Assembly (NCBI GenBank): GCA_038749025.1
Contig: JBCDIL010000005.1
Location: 1-64,000, forward strand
Length of the DNA: 64,000 bases
Direction of reading: 5' to 3'
DNA from: JBCAXA01 sp038749025
GTDB lineage: Bacteria; Pseudomonadota; Gammaproteobacteria; Steroidobacterales; Woeseiaceae
The number at the start of each line of letters is the position of its first letter. Position 1 is the first letter of the stretch. Below, in pieces: positions 17,620 through 27,396 of the stretch. The notes beneath the pieces are model-generated. The model ran no database searches, was not told where the DNA came from, and saw only the letters and a program-made list of their open reading frames with translations. The position numbers and the translations under genes are program-made.

Positions 17620-18240
17620 ATGAGAGCTCTGCGGAATCTGGCCACGCTGACCCTGTTAGTCGGCGCCACGGCGGACGCTGATGTCGCGTTCGAAGACTAC
17701 GATTACGAGCGTTGGTCGCAGGCGGTTACCGGGTGCGACATTCTGGCCTCGCACGGACGTGACCCGGGGCATGTGTCACCGGGTGTTAGTCAAAGCGGTA
17801 TGGACAAGCCTGCAGCCATCGCGGCTTGCCAAGTCGCGGTGGCGAACGACCCCGACAATCCACGACTCAACTACCTACTCGGCCGAGCTTATGGCTATTC
17901 CGGCCGAAGCGAAGATGCCATGCCGTACCGCAACAAAGCCTTAGCGGCCGACTACCCGCAATCGACGTTCACCTTCGGCTATTTGCACTTACTGGGGCTC
18001 GGCGTTCCGAAGGACCCGTGCCTGACGCTGGAATACTGGCAACGATCGGCGAAGTACAAACGTTTGGCCGCGTTGGTATCGCTACCCCGGCACTACCTGC
18101 GCGGCGACTTTGACAGCTGCGAGGTTGAGCTCTCTGCGAGCACGCTTACCGCCTACTTAACAGAGGCCCGAGCGCAGTCGTCGGACTACTACGTAGGGCT
18201 TCTCATAGAGGACCTCGAGGCCGATCTAAGCGCCCGCTAA
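17620..18240 (+). CDS. Exported Sel1/TPR-like repeat protein of unknown function
   Basis: 206 residues. The N-terminus (MRALRNLATLTLLVGATADA) looks like a signal peptide, and GGAGA stands eight bases before the ATG at 17620. A Cys-containing segment (TGCDILASHGRDPGHVSPGV) precedes TPR/Sel1-like helices (LNYLLGRAYGYSGRSEDAM, FGYLHLLGLGVPKDPCLTLE). It lies between the VOC gene and a TonB receptor, so it may belong to uptake or processing of the same substrate. Function unknown. Confidence 0.6.
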   Translation: MRALRNLATLTLLVGATADADVAFEDYDYERWSQAVTGCDILASHGRDPGHVSPGVSQSGMDKPAAIAACQVAVANDPDNPRLNYLLGRAYGYSGRSEDAMPYRNKALAADYPQSTFTFGYLHLLGLGVPKDPCLTLEYWQRSAKYKRLAALVSLPRHYLRGDFDSCEVELSASTLTAYLTEARAQSSDYYVGLLIEDLEADLSAR

Positions 18241-18436
18241 CAGCAACTTGCGGCAAGAATGCCGCTGCCGCCAGCTGCCGTGATCACAACTAGCTTTACG
18301 TAGCAATGTTATAAAGCTATAACTATGTGACATATCACGAACAGCGGTGCCACGCCGGCGCCGTGCCCTCGCTCCATCGGGTCACCGTCGCCGGTGTCGA
18401 CTCCGCGAATTGTTAAACCGCGGGAGAGGGGACGAG
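18241..18436. promoter_or_regulatory. Leader of the TonB receptor gene with two small palindromes
   Basis: This 196-bp gap holds GTTATA-AAGC-TATAAC (18308-18323) and, right after it, GTGA-CATA-TCAC (18327-18338). The second resembles a CRP half-site pair but has a 4-bp instead of a 6-bp spacer, so it is not called a CRP site. The AT-rich stretch is a likely promoter region. Confidence 0.3.
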
Positions 18437-20989
18437 ATGAACTACGCAACGAAGTCGGCACTCGCTGTGCTGGTGGGGGCACTGGCGATGCCAGACCCGG
18501 CATTACTCGCTCAGGAACTCGACGAGATCATCGTCACAGCGCGTAAACGGGAAGAAAATCTGCAGGAAATTCCGGTTGCCATCACGGCGATATCGGCCGA
18601 CGACATCCGCGAGGCCAGTCTCACCGGTCTCGAAGACATCGCAACGCTCGCACCGGGGTTCTACTTCTTTAACCAGGGTCAAAACCAACCCGGCCGGTAT
18701 AACACGCAACTGCGCTTTCGCGGTTTGAACCAAGCGCAGTTTTCGCCAAGCTTCGAGACGGGCGCCTTGTTCATAGACGGCGTTTACGTGTTGAACGGCG
18801 GCACGTCGCTGTCATTAATGGACATCGAGCGAGTCGAGGTGATCAAAGGCCCGCAGGCCGCCTACTTCGGCCGTAACACGTTCGGCGGCGCCGTTAACTT
18901 TATTACCCGTGACCCGAGCCTGACCGAGTTCAGCGGTGAGGTACAGGCATTGGCAACGCACCGCAGCCGGGTCGACGTACAGGGTATCGTCGAAGGCCCC
19001 ATTATCGAGGATGTACTCGCCGGCAGCTTCAGCGCGCGCTATTACGATAAGCAAGGCCATTATGATGCGCGAGACGGCGGCCGCTTGGGCGACGAGAACA
19101 CGTTCGTCTTAAACGGCAAACTGCTGTGGGCACCAACCGAATCTCTCACGACGAAAGTTCGCGTCTCCTATTCCGAAGACGATGACGGCGCACCGGCACA
19201 GGCGTATATCGCGGGTCGGCGCAACGACACTTGTAACGGTCGCTCGATCACGACCCCGCAAGGTGAAACGGCCAATCCGATTAACTTCATCTGCGGACCG
19301 GTCCCGGACATCAATAGCGCGATCGCTGTGCTCGGTAGCGGATTGGTCGATGGCAATACGGTCTTCCCTGCCGGCGTCAACGGTGCCGGGAACACGCTGC
19401 AACAAGTCTACGCCGGCCAAACCTTGCCTTCGGGGGTCCCGTCGATCGACGAGATCGGTTTAGTCCGCGAAACGTTGCGAGTCAGCTTGCACGCGACGTA
19501 CGACCTACCAAGCGAGCACTCGATCGACTTTGTGTTCGGCGTTAACGACCAAAAAGCGAACTGGGTACGCGACTTCGATTTGTCCGGCTTCCCAGGAGGT
19601 TTCTCGAGCGACCCGCAGAGCCTCGAAGACACCAGTTACGAGTTACGCATCACGTCCCCGCAGGACAACAAGATGCGCTGGTCGGCTGGGGTCAACTACT
19701 ACGAGCAAGAGTTCACGTCGTCGCTGCAAGGCGGTACGTTCCTCTTTGGCTGTATCGGCACGATCCCAGGCAATGACGCCGCACCGTGTGTTCCCGATGG
19801 TATGGGTGGTAACGCACTGCTTGGCCCGTTCCCGAACGGCTTCGGGCAATCCGATGAAGCCGAGGTACTGGGGATTTTCGCGTCGTTCGAGTACGACTTT
19901 ACCGACGAAATCACCCTGACCTTCGAGGGTCGTTACCAACAAGATACGCTGATCAAGGGCGGCATCTCAGGGCCTGACGGTCTGAGCGCGGCACCGGAGT
20001 TTGACTTCGACGAGTTCCTCCCGCGGGTCATTCTGCGCTGGCAGCCCACCGACGGCACGATGATCTACGGCAGCTATGCGCTCGGTGTGGTTCCGGGCGA
20101 CGTCAACGAAGAATTCCTTAACGCGGACGCGCAAGAACGGGCTCAGTACGTAGCCCAATTCCCGTCACTCGCTGAGTCGCTGCCGCAGGAAGAGCTGGAC
20201 TCATTCGAGATCGGCTGGAAGCAATCGCTCTTTAACGGCGCTGGCTACATTAATGTTTCCGCCTACTGGAATGAGTGGGTCGGCATTAAAGGCCGCTCAT
20301 CCGGGTTAATCAACGAAACGTGCACGGCCAACGATGTGGCAACCGGCGCTCCAGGGTGTACGTACGCTGGAGTCATCGCCGACCAAACTACACGGCAGCT
20401 GCCGAACCCCCAAACGGGTGTATTGGAACCGTTCTTTAACGCTCGCAATGTATTGCTCGACGGCGACGCGGACCTGTGGGGTTATGAAATCGAAATCGGC
20501 GGCCAAATCCATGAGGGCTGGACGTTCGATGGTGCGATTGCCTACGTCGACACTGAGTACACACGTTATCTCTTTAACTTCGGCGAAGCGATCTTCGGCT
20601 TCTCCGATGTCGCTGGCCTGGAGGTGCCACGCGTACCGAAGTGGAGCGCGAATGCGACCTCCACGTACAAGTGGAACGTAGGCCCTGAGATGCAAGCGTT
20701 CATCCGCGGCGACATCACGTACTTCGGCCAAATGTTCACCGACGAGCGCAACCTGGCGTGGATCGAGGACTACGCGATCACGAACGTTCGCGGCGGTATT
20801 GAGACCGACCGTTACCGGCTCGAGTTCTTTATCGATAACCTCTTCGATACCGACGCTTGGGCCAGCGGCGCGCGCTTCTCCGACACCGCGTTCCCGGTCG
20901 ACTTCGGCAACTTCTTCGTTCAGCAAGGTGTCAACGTCGCACCGAACGATCGCCAAGAGTTTGGTATCCGCGGTTCGATCAAGTTCTAG
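18437..20989 (+). CDS. TonB-dependent receptor (catabolic type)
   Basis: 850 residues from the ATG at 18437, which follows a purine-rich GGGAGAGGGGACGAG. A signal peptide is followed by the TonB box region ELDEIIVTARKREENLQEIP. The plug has FNQGQNQPGRYNTQLRFRGL and DIERVEVIKGPQAAYFGRNT, and the barrel ends in IRGSIKF. It has no STN domain, so it does not signal through FecR. It sits among hydrolases, VOC proteins, MFS carriers and an oxidoreductase, so it probably imports the substrate of this island rather than iron. The ligand is unknown. Confidence 0.9.
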   Translation: MNYATKSALAVLVGALAMPDPALLAQELDEIIVTARKREENLQEIPVAITAISADDIREASLTGLEDIATLAPGFYFFNQGQNQPGRYNTQLRFRGLNQAQFSPSFETGALFIDGVYVLNGGTSLSLMDIERVEVIKGPQAAYFGRNTFGGAVNFITRDPSLTEFSGEVQALATHRSRVDVQGIVEGPIIEDVLAGSFSARYYDKQGHYDARDGGRLGDENTFVLNGKLLWAPTESLTTKVRVSYSEDDDGAPAQAYIAGRRNDTCNGRSITTPQGETANPINFICGPVPDINSAIAVLGSGLVDGNTVFPAGVNGAGNTLQQVYAGQTLPSGVPSIDEIGLVRETLRVSLHATYDLPSEHSIDFVFGVNDQKANWVRDFDLSGFPGGFSSDPQSLEDTSYELRITSPQDNKMRWSAGVNYYEQEFTSSLQGGTFLFGCIGTIPGNDAAPCVPDGMGGNALLGPFPNGFGQSDEAEVLGIFASFEYDFTDEITLTFEGRYQQDTLIKGGISGPDGLSAAPEFDFDEFLPRVILRWQPTDGTMIYGSYALGVVPGDVNEEFLNADAQERAQYVAQFPSLAESLPQEELDSFEIGWKQSLFNGAGYINVSAYWNEWVGIKGRSSGLINETCTANDVATGAPGCTYAGVIADQTTRQLPNPQTGVLEPFFNARNVLLDGDADLWGYEIEIGGQIHEGWTFDGAIAYVDTEYTRYLFNFGEAIFGFSDVAGLEVPRVPKWSANATSTYKWNVGPEMQAFIRGDITYFGQMFTDERNLAWIEDYAITNVRGGIETDRYRLEFFIDNLFDTDAWASGARFSDTAFPVDFGNFFVQQGVNVAPNDRQEFGIRGSIKF

Positions 20990-21000
20990 TACTCGCCGGC

Positions 21001-21029
21001 GCTACCCCGTCCAAAATGGACGGGGTAGC
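21001..21029 (+). terminator. 12-bp-stem hairpin after the TonB receptor gene
   Basis: GCTACCCCGTCC (21001-21012), loop AAAAT, and GGACGGGGTAGC (21018-21029) form a perfect hairpin 12 bp after the receptor stop codon. No T-run follows on the plus strand. It is a 3'-end structure: a Rho-assisted terminator or an RNA stabiliser. Confidence 0.6.
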
Positions 21030-21093
21030 CCGCGCGGCCTACAAGTCTTAGCAACTGAGCGCGACGTCACGATCGCGTATCGGCGAATCCTCT

Positions 21094-22098
21094 ATGCGCC
21101 AATGCAGTAGCGGCATCTACGAGTTTGTCTTCGGCGCGTTGCAATCGGAACGCGAGGCGCTGATCGAGTTTTGGCAGATGCTCGGGTTTGTGCCGGTCGA
21201 TGAGGGCAGACTCGCCAGGACAGCCACCGACGCGATCTATGGGCATGGCGCGGACTTGCACTCCGTTCGCCTCAAGCACCCCGGCTGTGCGACCTTCGGC
21301 ACCGGCTATGTCCGCTTGCAGTGCTGGGAATCGTTAGCCGATGAAGGCCTCGGTAACACCCGACCACTGACAATCGGTAGCCGCTGGATGGGGCTTTACA
21401 CACACGATATCTTGCAACTCGAGGACGCGTTTCGAAACGCGGCGATGATCGATCGTTTCGATCTCTGGTTATCGCCGCGAGTCGATGCACCGCTCGCTAA
21501 CCCCGCCCCGCCCCATGACTTTTTCACGCCGTTCGTTGGGCTGCGTGAGCAGCTCGTCTTTGGTAATCGGTTCCGGCTCGCCTTTATTCAGCGTGCCGGC
21601 TTTGACCGACCCGGCTTTGGCACCTTCGACGACACGCTGCCTTATAAGAACACCGAGGGCTCGCACGCCAGCCTGGTCCAACCGACCGGCGCGTTCTCAA
21701 CAGCCTTCTATAAGGAAGCCTTCGATTTCGAAACCGCCCCGTTCGGTGAAGAACATGACTCCGGCGAGGAAGCGGCGACAATCGCAGCCCTCGCGCTGAA
21801 ACCGGGCGAGACGTTTCGAATCGAGCGGACCCGCGCTATCGACTGCCCGGGCGGACTGCTGCAGGTGTATTCGCCGCACCAGGCTTGCAACGATAACCGC
21901 CAGGTATCGCGACCCGGCTGCGGCAATCTGTGCGCGTATTCGGTGCGCGTACGCGACTTGGAGCGACTGGCCGCGACGATCGATGCGACGAGCGGCGCTA
22001 GCCGCGGCGCGGTTTGTGCCGACGAGTTTGGCGCTGCGGCACTGAACTTCACGGCACCTGACGGCCTGGCTTGGATCGCTGTTGCCGACGCCCGCTGA
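21094..22098 (+). CDS. VOC/glyoxalase-fold protein
   Basis: 334 residues without a signal peptide. Two VOC-like halves can be seen: one begins IYEFVFGALQSEREALIEFW, the other near GSHASLVQPTGAFSTAFYKE, and the end (ALNFTAPDGLAWIAV) is typical of the fold. The usual first His ligand is not evident. The 3' end overlaps the following MFS gene by 17 bp, so the two are coupled. It is probably a lyase, isomerase or dioxygenase-like enzyme of the island's pathway; the reaction is unknown. Confidence 0.65.
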   Translation: MRQCSSGIYEFVFGALQSEREALIEFWQMLGFVPVDEGRLARTATDAIYGHGADLHSVRLKHPGCATFGTGYVRLQCWESLADEGLGNTRPLTIGSRWMGLYTHDILQLEDAFRNAAMIDRFDLWLSPRVDAPLANPAPPHDFFTPFVGLREQLVFGNRFRLAFIQRAGFDRPGFGTFDDTLPYKNTEGSHASLVQPTGAFSTAFYKEAFDFETAPFGEEHDSGEEAATIAALALKPGETFRIERTRAIDCPGGLLQVYSPHQACNDNRQVSRPGCGNLCAYSVRVRDLERLAATIDATSGASRGAVCADEFGAAALNFTAPDGLAWIAVADAR

Positions 22099-23347
22099 GC
22101 ACAGCCGGTACCCCTACGCGGCGTTTGCTGTCTGCCTGGTTGCCTACGCGACATCGCAGATGGACCTTGCCTTACTCGGCTACGCGGGGCCGTCGATCCG
22201 CAACGAATTCGGTCTAACACTGAGCGGCTACATGGCCGTCTTGGCGGCGGCGTTCGTCATCGCGGGTATTCTGATTGTCTGGTTCTCGTTGCTGGCCGAT
22301 CGCGGTAGCCGCCGCGGTATGTTTGTGTTTTCGTTAGTGGCGTCGTCCGTGCTCGTCGCGTTGCACGGCCTCGTCGCCAGTGTGGTCATGCTGGCCTTAC
22401 TGCGCGGCACGAGTATCGCTGCGGGCGGTCTGACCTACCCGATCACCGGCGCCATCATTGCCGAAGAGTTTCCAGCGCGCTTTCGCGGTCTCGCGCTTGG
22501 CCTCTTGCAGATCGGCTACCCGCTCGGCTGGGTGCTCGCCTCGTTTTGGGCCGCTTGGCTACTCACCGACTACAACTGGCGTTGGCTGTTTCTTGTGGGC
22601 CTGGTTAGCCTGCCATTGGTCGCCGTTGTCTTGGCCGTCATCCGCGAGCCGGCGCGCGCCGTCGCGGCACGACAGAGTGAGGGCACCAAGGCACGCTGGC
22701 TCGAATTGCTGTCGCCGGCACTGCGGCGACGAACGGTGCTGCTGTTCATCGCGCAGTTCCTTTTTATATGGGCGTACGCAGGCTCTGTGTTCCTAATGCC
22801 GTTTTATTTGGCGGAGCATCGCGGTTTCGACGCCGCGAAGTTTTCGGAATTGATCGGCCTGGGTCATGCAATCGGCATCGGCGGGTACGTGCTCGCCGCG
22901 CTAACCGGTGAGTTCCTACTGACGCGGCGAACGACGGTCGTGATCTGGACGTTGCTCGGTGCCGTGATGTTCCAAGTCATGGTATGGGGCACGAGCGGTT
23001 TCGGTGACCTACTGATCGCTTACGGCCTTATGAGCATGTTCTTCTACGGCAGCGCCGCCGTGAAGTTCGCTTATCTGGCCGAGGTGTTTCCAACGCGCCT
23101 GCGAGCGACGGCCTTATCGACCAGCGGCTCGCTCGCAGTAACGCTCGGCTCGGCAACAGGTCCGCTGATGGTGTCGATGGCGGTAGAAACGCTCGGCTGG
23201 AACGTCGGCTACGCGCTGGTGGTGGGTATACCGCTGACGCTAGCCGGTTGCTTGTACTTGGCGTTGACGCCGGTACCGTCCGGACTGGAAGTCGAAGAAG
23301 TCGAGCAACTGCTATCGGCAGGACACGAATCGTCACAAGCACCGTAG
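22082..23347 (+). CDS. MFS transporter
   Basis: 421 residues with twelve hydrophobic segments. The conserved loop 2-3 motif of the major facilitator superfamily is seen as LLADRGSRRGMFV, and a second copy of the pattern as AEVFPTRLRATA. The start is a TTG at 22082 inside the end of the VOC gene; the first later ATG (MDLALLGY) would cut into helix 1. It would carry the cleaved substrate across the inner membrane after TonB-dependent uptake. The substrate is unknown. Confidence 0.85.
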   Translation: MPTPAEHSRYPYAAFAVCLVAYATSQMDLALLGYAGPSIRNEFGLTLSGYMAVLAAAFVIAGILIVWFSLLADRGSRRGMFVFSLVASSVLVALHGLVASVVMLALLRGTSIAAGGLTYPITGAIIAEEFPARFRGLALGLLQIGYPLGWVLASFWAAWLLTDYNWRWLFLVGLVSLPLVAVVLAVIREPARAVAARQSEGTKARWLELLSPALRRRTVLLFIAQFLFIWAYAGSVFLMPFYLAEHRGFDAAKFSELIGLGHAIGIGGYVLAALTGEFLLTRRTTVVIWTLLGAVMFQVMVWGTSGFGDLLIAYGLMSMFFYGSAAVKFAYLAEVFPTRLRATALSTSGSLAVTLGSATGPLMVSMAVETLGWNVGYALVVGIPLTLAGCLYLALTPVPSGLEVEEVEQLLSAGHESSQAP

Positions 23348-23384
23348 ACGCATTAACGAATCGGTGTTACGCGAAGGAGACACA

Positions 23385-24356
23385 ATGTACGGCTTCAACG
23401 TGAGCAAGTTCGGTGGACCCGATGTCATGGTATGGGAAGAGCTACCAGACCTCGACCCGGGTCCCGGTCAAGTGCTCGTCGATGTCTACGCCAGCGGCAT
23501 CAATTTCGCTGAGACTCGAATGCGGGCCGGTACCTACAGCGGCCAACCGTTACCGTTCGTCATGGGTATGGAGGGCGCCGGTATCGTTACTGCGATCGGC
23601 GACGACGTCACCCGTGTCGCCGTCGGCGATCGTGTTTTCGGTCGGGCCCGCGGCTGCCATGCCGAGCAAGTGTTGTTCAACGAAACGCACGTGTTGCCGT
23701 TACCGGACACGGTTAGCTTCGTCGAGGGAGCGGCCATCCCCGTTGGCTGGTTGACGGCATGGCACGCGCTGTACACCGTCGCGAAGATGCAAGCCGGTGA
23801 ACGCGTTCTGGTCGAAGCGGTTGGTGGCAGTGTCGGTAGCGCGGCGGTGCAGATCGCTAAAGAAGCCGGCTGTTGGGTTGTCGGTACGGCGAGCCGTGAT
23901 GACAAACTGAATGCCGGGCAGGCATTCGGTATCGACCTCGGCATCAACTATCGCAAGGAGTCGGTTAGCGGTCGGATTCTCGAACACACCGACGATGCAG
24001 GCGTCGACATTAGCTTGATGACCATTGGCGAGGAGACAGCCAGCGAACTATTCGCCTCGATGGGCTTGGACGGTCGCGTTGTGATGTTCGGCAGTACCGG
24101 CGGCCGCGATGTGCACTTCAACCTGAACATCGGCATCCGTAACTTGCAGCTCTTGGCGATGAGTATCTCAACCAGTCCCGCCTTCGTACCGCAGACGATG
24201 GCGCATTTTCGTGACTACGCGCTACCGCGCTTCGCCGACGGTCGCTTCAAAGCGGTGGTCGATACGGTCTTGCCGTTAAGTGAGGTTGTACGCGCGCATG
24301 CGATGATCGACGAGCGCAAGCACTTCGGAAAAGTGGTTCTTGAAGTCGAGCGGTGA
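23385..24356 (+). CDS. Zinc-free medium-chain dehydrogenase/reductase (quinone oxidoreductase-like)
   Basis: 323 residues. The start ATG at 23385 has AAGGAG upstream. It has the catalytic-fold domain (VYASGINFAETRMRAG, PFVMGMEGAGIV) and the NADPH-binding motif VEAVGGSVGSAAVQIAK. The zinc-ligand Cys/His set is absent, so it belongs to the zeta-crystallin/quinone oxidoreductase branch that reduces activated C=C bonds or quinones with NADPH. It follows the MFS gene on the same strand. Confidence 0.88.
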   Translation: MYGFNVSKFGGPDVMVWEELPDLDPGPGQVLVDVYASGINFAETRMRAGTYSGQPLPFVMGMEGAGIVTAIGDDVTRVAVGDRVFGRARGCHAEQVLFNETHVLPLPDTVSFVEGAAIPVGWLTAWHALYTVAKMQAGERVLVEAVGGSVGSAAVQIAKEAGCWVVGTASRDDKLNAGQAFGIDLGINYRKESVSGRILEHTDDAGVDISLMTIGEETASELFASMGLDGRVVMFGSTGGRDVHFNLNIGIRNLQLLAMSISTSPAFVPQTMAHFRDYALPRFADGRFKAVVDTVLPLSEVVRAHAMIDERKHFGKVVLEVER

Positions 24357-24377
24357 ATGACACCGCGTCGAACCTGC

Positions 24378-25136
24378 CTACGCTGTTGCGTCCGCCGGCA
24401 ACCGATTGAGCTCGGTCAATTCGTAATGCGTCATCATATAGCCGGTCACGTGGGCCTTCAGCAGAATGAAATCGCCGTCCGCCGTCGTCCAGACCTCATA
24501 CGGGGGGTGCTCGCCGGTTTCGTTCGAGCCAAGCGCATCGCTACCGCGCTCGCCGTAGCAAAAGTGCAAAGCGTCGAACGTTCCCGCCGCGATCGTAATG
24601 CGCTCTTCGCCGACAAACTCGACCCGCATACCAGCAGCGTGCCAAACGAGATCCGGGCCGGTGGCACCGCGGTGATCGCGCGAGGTCATCAGAAACCGAT
24701 CAAACACCTTGACGGTCGGCCCAGCCGAACGATCAACGGAATGCAGATGCCACGCATCACCCTGAATAGGATGGGAACCGAACAGATCGCGGGGTCCGTC
24801 ATAGTCGACTCGATCCGAAAACCGGCCGCGCTCACTGGTCCAACCTTCGCATTCGGCGTGGTTATCGGCAAAGCGATACCACGTCGACCCCATCGCTTCG
24901 TCGCCAACACTGAGCATCACGTGGGCATCGCGGGTGATCCAGTCTTTATCGAGCGTCAGCGTCACATCGCGCATGACATTCGGCGCATCATCGATTTGGC
25001 AATGCGCTCGCAGCGATCGGCGGCCATCGCCGTGCTTCGTGATCGTAAAAAACTCACGACCGCGTTCAGCGCCGAGTCGGTCCGGCTTGCGACTGGTGTA
25101 CAAGATTCGCCCGGTTATGGTCTCATGCGGTATCAC
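24378..25136 (-). CDS. Conserved protein of unknown function
   Basis: About 252 residues, no signal peptide and no membrane segment. The composition and pattern (alternating polar and hydrophobic strands, ITGRILYTSRKPDRL, GTWYRFADNHAECEGWTSER-like, IAAGTFDALHFCYGERGSD) suggest a beta-rich, lipocalin- or DUF3108-like barrel, but I cannot assign a family. The GTG at 25136 has GGGAG upstream; an ATG at 25169 is possible. It lies on the opposite strand between the oxidoreductase and a second MFS gene, only 47 bp from the latter, so they share a divergent promoter region. Confidence 0.6.
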   Translation of the reverse strand: MIPHETITGRILYTSRKPDRLGAERGREFFTITKHGDGRRSLRAHCQIDDAPNVMRDVTLTLDKDWITRDAHVMLSVGDEAMGSTWYRFADNHAECEGWTSERGRFSDRVDYDGPRDLFGSHPIQGDAWHLHSVDRSAGPTVKVFDRFLMTSRDHRGATGPDLVWHAAGMRVEFVGEERITIAAGTFDALHFCYGERGSDALGSNETGEHPPYEVWTTADGDFILLKAHVTGYMMTHYELTELNRLPADATA

Positions 25137-25183
25137 TGTCGGTCTCCCGGCCTCTGCCCGCCACAGCATAAACGGAGAACCCT

Positions 25184-26419
25184 TTGACAGCGACCCGAAG
25201 ATTCTACGGCTGGAACATCGTCGCGATGGGCACCCTCGGCAACGCGTTGCAGGGGGGACTTATTTTTTGGTCGATGGGACTGTACACGTCGACATTCGAG
25301 GATTACTTCGGTGCGAGTCGAGCGCGCATCACCCTGATCGAGACCTGTGTCTCGGTGGCCGTCAACGTCATGTTCCCGTTCGTCGGGACTTGGACCGACA
25401 AACGCTCGGCGCGCCACTTCGTGGCGATCGGTACGTTCTCCGCTGGACTCGGCTTGGTACTTGTTGGCCTCGCACCGAAACTTGAGATCATCTGGCTTCT
25501 GTTTGCGACGCTGATTCCGTTCGGCGTACTAGCCCTCGGTGTCTTGCCAAGCTCGGCACTGATTTCGCGTTGGTTCCATGAGCGCCGGGGGCTTGGGCTG
25601 GGTATCTCGGTCGCCGGTAGCTCGATCGGCGGCTTCTTGTTTCCACCGGTGATGACTTATTTGTTCCTGACCTACGGCTGGCGTACGGGCCTGATCGCTG
25701 CCGGCATCGGCCTGATGGTGCTAGCACCAGTTTTCCTGCGCGTGCTCGTTAACTACCCAGCAGATCGCGGCTTGCAGCCACTAGGGACGCGCGATGAAAA
25801 ACAGAGCGCCAGCCGTATCGATTGGTCGATTCCGCGTCTGCTAAAAAACCCAGTCACGTACGCACAGACGCTGTTTTCCGGTTCGCTACTGGCCATTACG
25901 CTCGGCATGTTGGCGAACCTCAGCCTGCACGCGAAGGACCTGGGCTTTTCCACAGAGCAGACGGCACTCCTTTATTCCGTGATTGCCGTTTGCTCGTTCG
26001 GCGGCAAAATCGCGATCGGTTACGTCGTTGACCGTGCGGGCATACGCCCTGCTGCATTAACAACAATCGGTTTTATGATGGCATCGATGCTCGTGTTCCT
26101 AACGCAAAAGGACTACAGCGGCGTCATGCTCGCCGCGCTATTGGTCGGCCTCGGCACCGGCGGCGTGACGCCGCTGTGGACATCGATTATCGCCGGTACG
26201 TTTGGTGCGAGTAACTTCGGCCGCGCTATCGGTGTACAAAATCCGATGCATATTCCGCTGACAGCGCCGAGCGCGCCAATCGCCGGGCGCATTAGCGACA
26301 CAACCGGCAGCTACGATGGGGTGTTTCTGATGTATCTCGGTTTCGCCACGCTGTCGCTCATCGGCTTTATTATTCTGCAACGCCTGCAGAAGCGAACCGG
26401 TGTGGACTCGACGCCCTAG
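25184..26419 (+). CDS. MFS transporter (monocarboxylate/OFA type)
   Basis: 411 residues with twelve predicted helices. The N-terminus FYGWNIVAMGTLGNALQGG is typical of the oxalate:formate/monocarboxylate porter branch, and the helix 4-5 region has SRWFHERRGLGLGISVAGSS. The start is TTG at 25184 with GGAGAA about six bases upstream. It would exchange a carboxylate across the inner membrane. Its end overlaps the convergent VOC gene by 4 bp. Confidence 0.85.
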   Translation: MTATRRFYGWNIVAMGTLGNALQGGLIFWSMGLYTSTFEDYFGASRARITLIETCVSVAVNVMFPFVGTWTDKRSARHFVAIGTFSAGLGLVLVGLAPKLEIIWLLFATLIPFGVLALGVLPSSALISRWFHERRGLGLGISVAGSSIGGFLFPPVMTYLFLTYGWRTGLIAAGIGLMVLAPVFLRVLVNYPADRGLQPLGTRDEKQSASRIDWSIPRLLKNPVTYAQTLFSGSLLAITLGMLANLSLHAKDLGFSTEQTALLYSVIAVCSFGGKIAIGYVVDRAGIRPAALTTIGFMMASMLVFLTQKDYSGVMLAALLVGLGTGGVTPLWTSIIAGTFGASNFGRAIGVQNPMHIPLTAPSAPIAGRISDTTGSYDGVFLMYLGFATLSLIGFIILQRLQKRTGVDSTP

Positions 26420-27300
26420 GGACGCTCTACCAACTCAATCCACTCACTGTCGGGGCCTGCAATTCGCGCGAACCGCGCACCGAAGTACGGCGCTGAGTCA
26501 TCGCCATGCTTAACATCGTCATCAGCCACTAACGTATCGAGTGATGGCGTCTCGATACTGATAAGCCCTAAGCCAGGCGGAAAACCGGCGGGCTCCACGG
26601 GACGGGCAATCGCCGACGGTGGGTAGGCATCGATCTCAATGCGGTATTGTTCATCGAAGCACGCACCGCCGATAAGATACCGGGACGCGTCTGGGTCGAG
26701 CCCATGCGCGTTCGATAGGACCCGCACCGGGAACCGCCGCGGCCGTGTCACCCCTGCGCCCAGCTCACGGTAAAAAGCTCGGGTCTGAGCATGGTCTTGA
26801 ACACCGAGCACGGCGATAAACAATCGATCTACCGTACTGCTAGTGGACCCGTAGGTCGCCTGCATCCGTTCGCCGCTGATCTGAGTCAGGTAGAAAACTT
26901 CGTTACCGGGACCCTTAACCTGCAACGCAACCGCCGTTCCGTTCCCTAACAGATCACGTGGACCACCGAGTATTTGAAACGGTGACGAGGCGAGTCGGTC
27001 GGCGAGCGCGTAAACATCGCCAACCAGCAGCTCAGCGGCGTTCCATCCATAGGTCATTAGCGGCGCGTAGGTTGGCGGCGTTGGCGTTTCGATGAACCGC
27101 AAAAAGAACGCAGCACCACTTATTGGCTGCATGATGGTGCAAGCAGCACCGGCGAGCGCCGGTGCGCGCCAAGCAGCGGCGAGCTGCTCGCTGATGGCAA
27201 ACTCTGCGACGACGCGATACTCAAAATAATCCCTGATCGCCGTCACCGTCGCTGCGATGTCTGGCGTTTGATAGGTAACCGATGAGATGCGTGTCAGCAT
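26416..27300 (-). CDS. VOC/glyoxalase-fold protein
   Basis: 294 residues, two VOC halves: the first begins ISSVTYQTPDIAATVTAIRD, the second VDRLFIAVLGVQDHAQTRAF, and the end ARIAGPDSEWIELVERP offers the usual terminal Glu. It has no signal peptide. It is the third two-domain VOC protein in this island and may be paralogous to those at 16439 and 21094. The gene is on the minus strand, 96 bp downstream of the alginate lyase operon, and could be read from it, but the content fits the 13-27 kb island better. Confidence 0.65.
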   Translation of the reverse strand: MLTRISSVTYQTPDIAATVTAIRDYFEYRVVAEFAISEQLAAAWRAPALAGAACTIMQPISGAAFFLRFIETPTPPTYAPLMTYGWNAAELLVGDVYALADRLASSPFQILGGPRDLLGNGTAVALQVKGPGNEVFYLTQISGERMQATYGSTSSTVDRLFIAVLGVQDHAQTRAFYRELGAGVTRPRRFPVRVLSNAHGLDPDASRYLIGGACFDEQYRIEIDAYPPSAIARPVEPAGFPPGLGLISIETPSLDTLVADDDVKHGDDSAPYFGARFARIAGPDSEWIELVERP

Positions 27301-27396
27301 GGTGGGCTGACGATAACGTATTTTCGCTAGGCGCTACTGGCGTTTGCATTCGCGCCTGGCTTTGTGCACTGCTGGCTACTGGACAAGCAATGACCG

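Noticed and set aside
18327..18338. CRP site before the TonB receptor at 18437
   Set aside because: The TGTGA and TCAC arms are separated by 4 bp instead of 6 bp, and the outer bases do not match.
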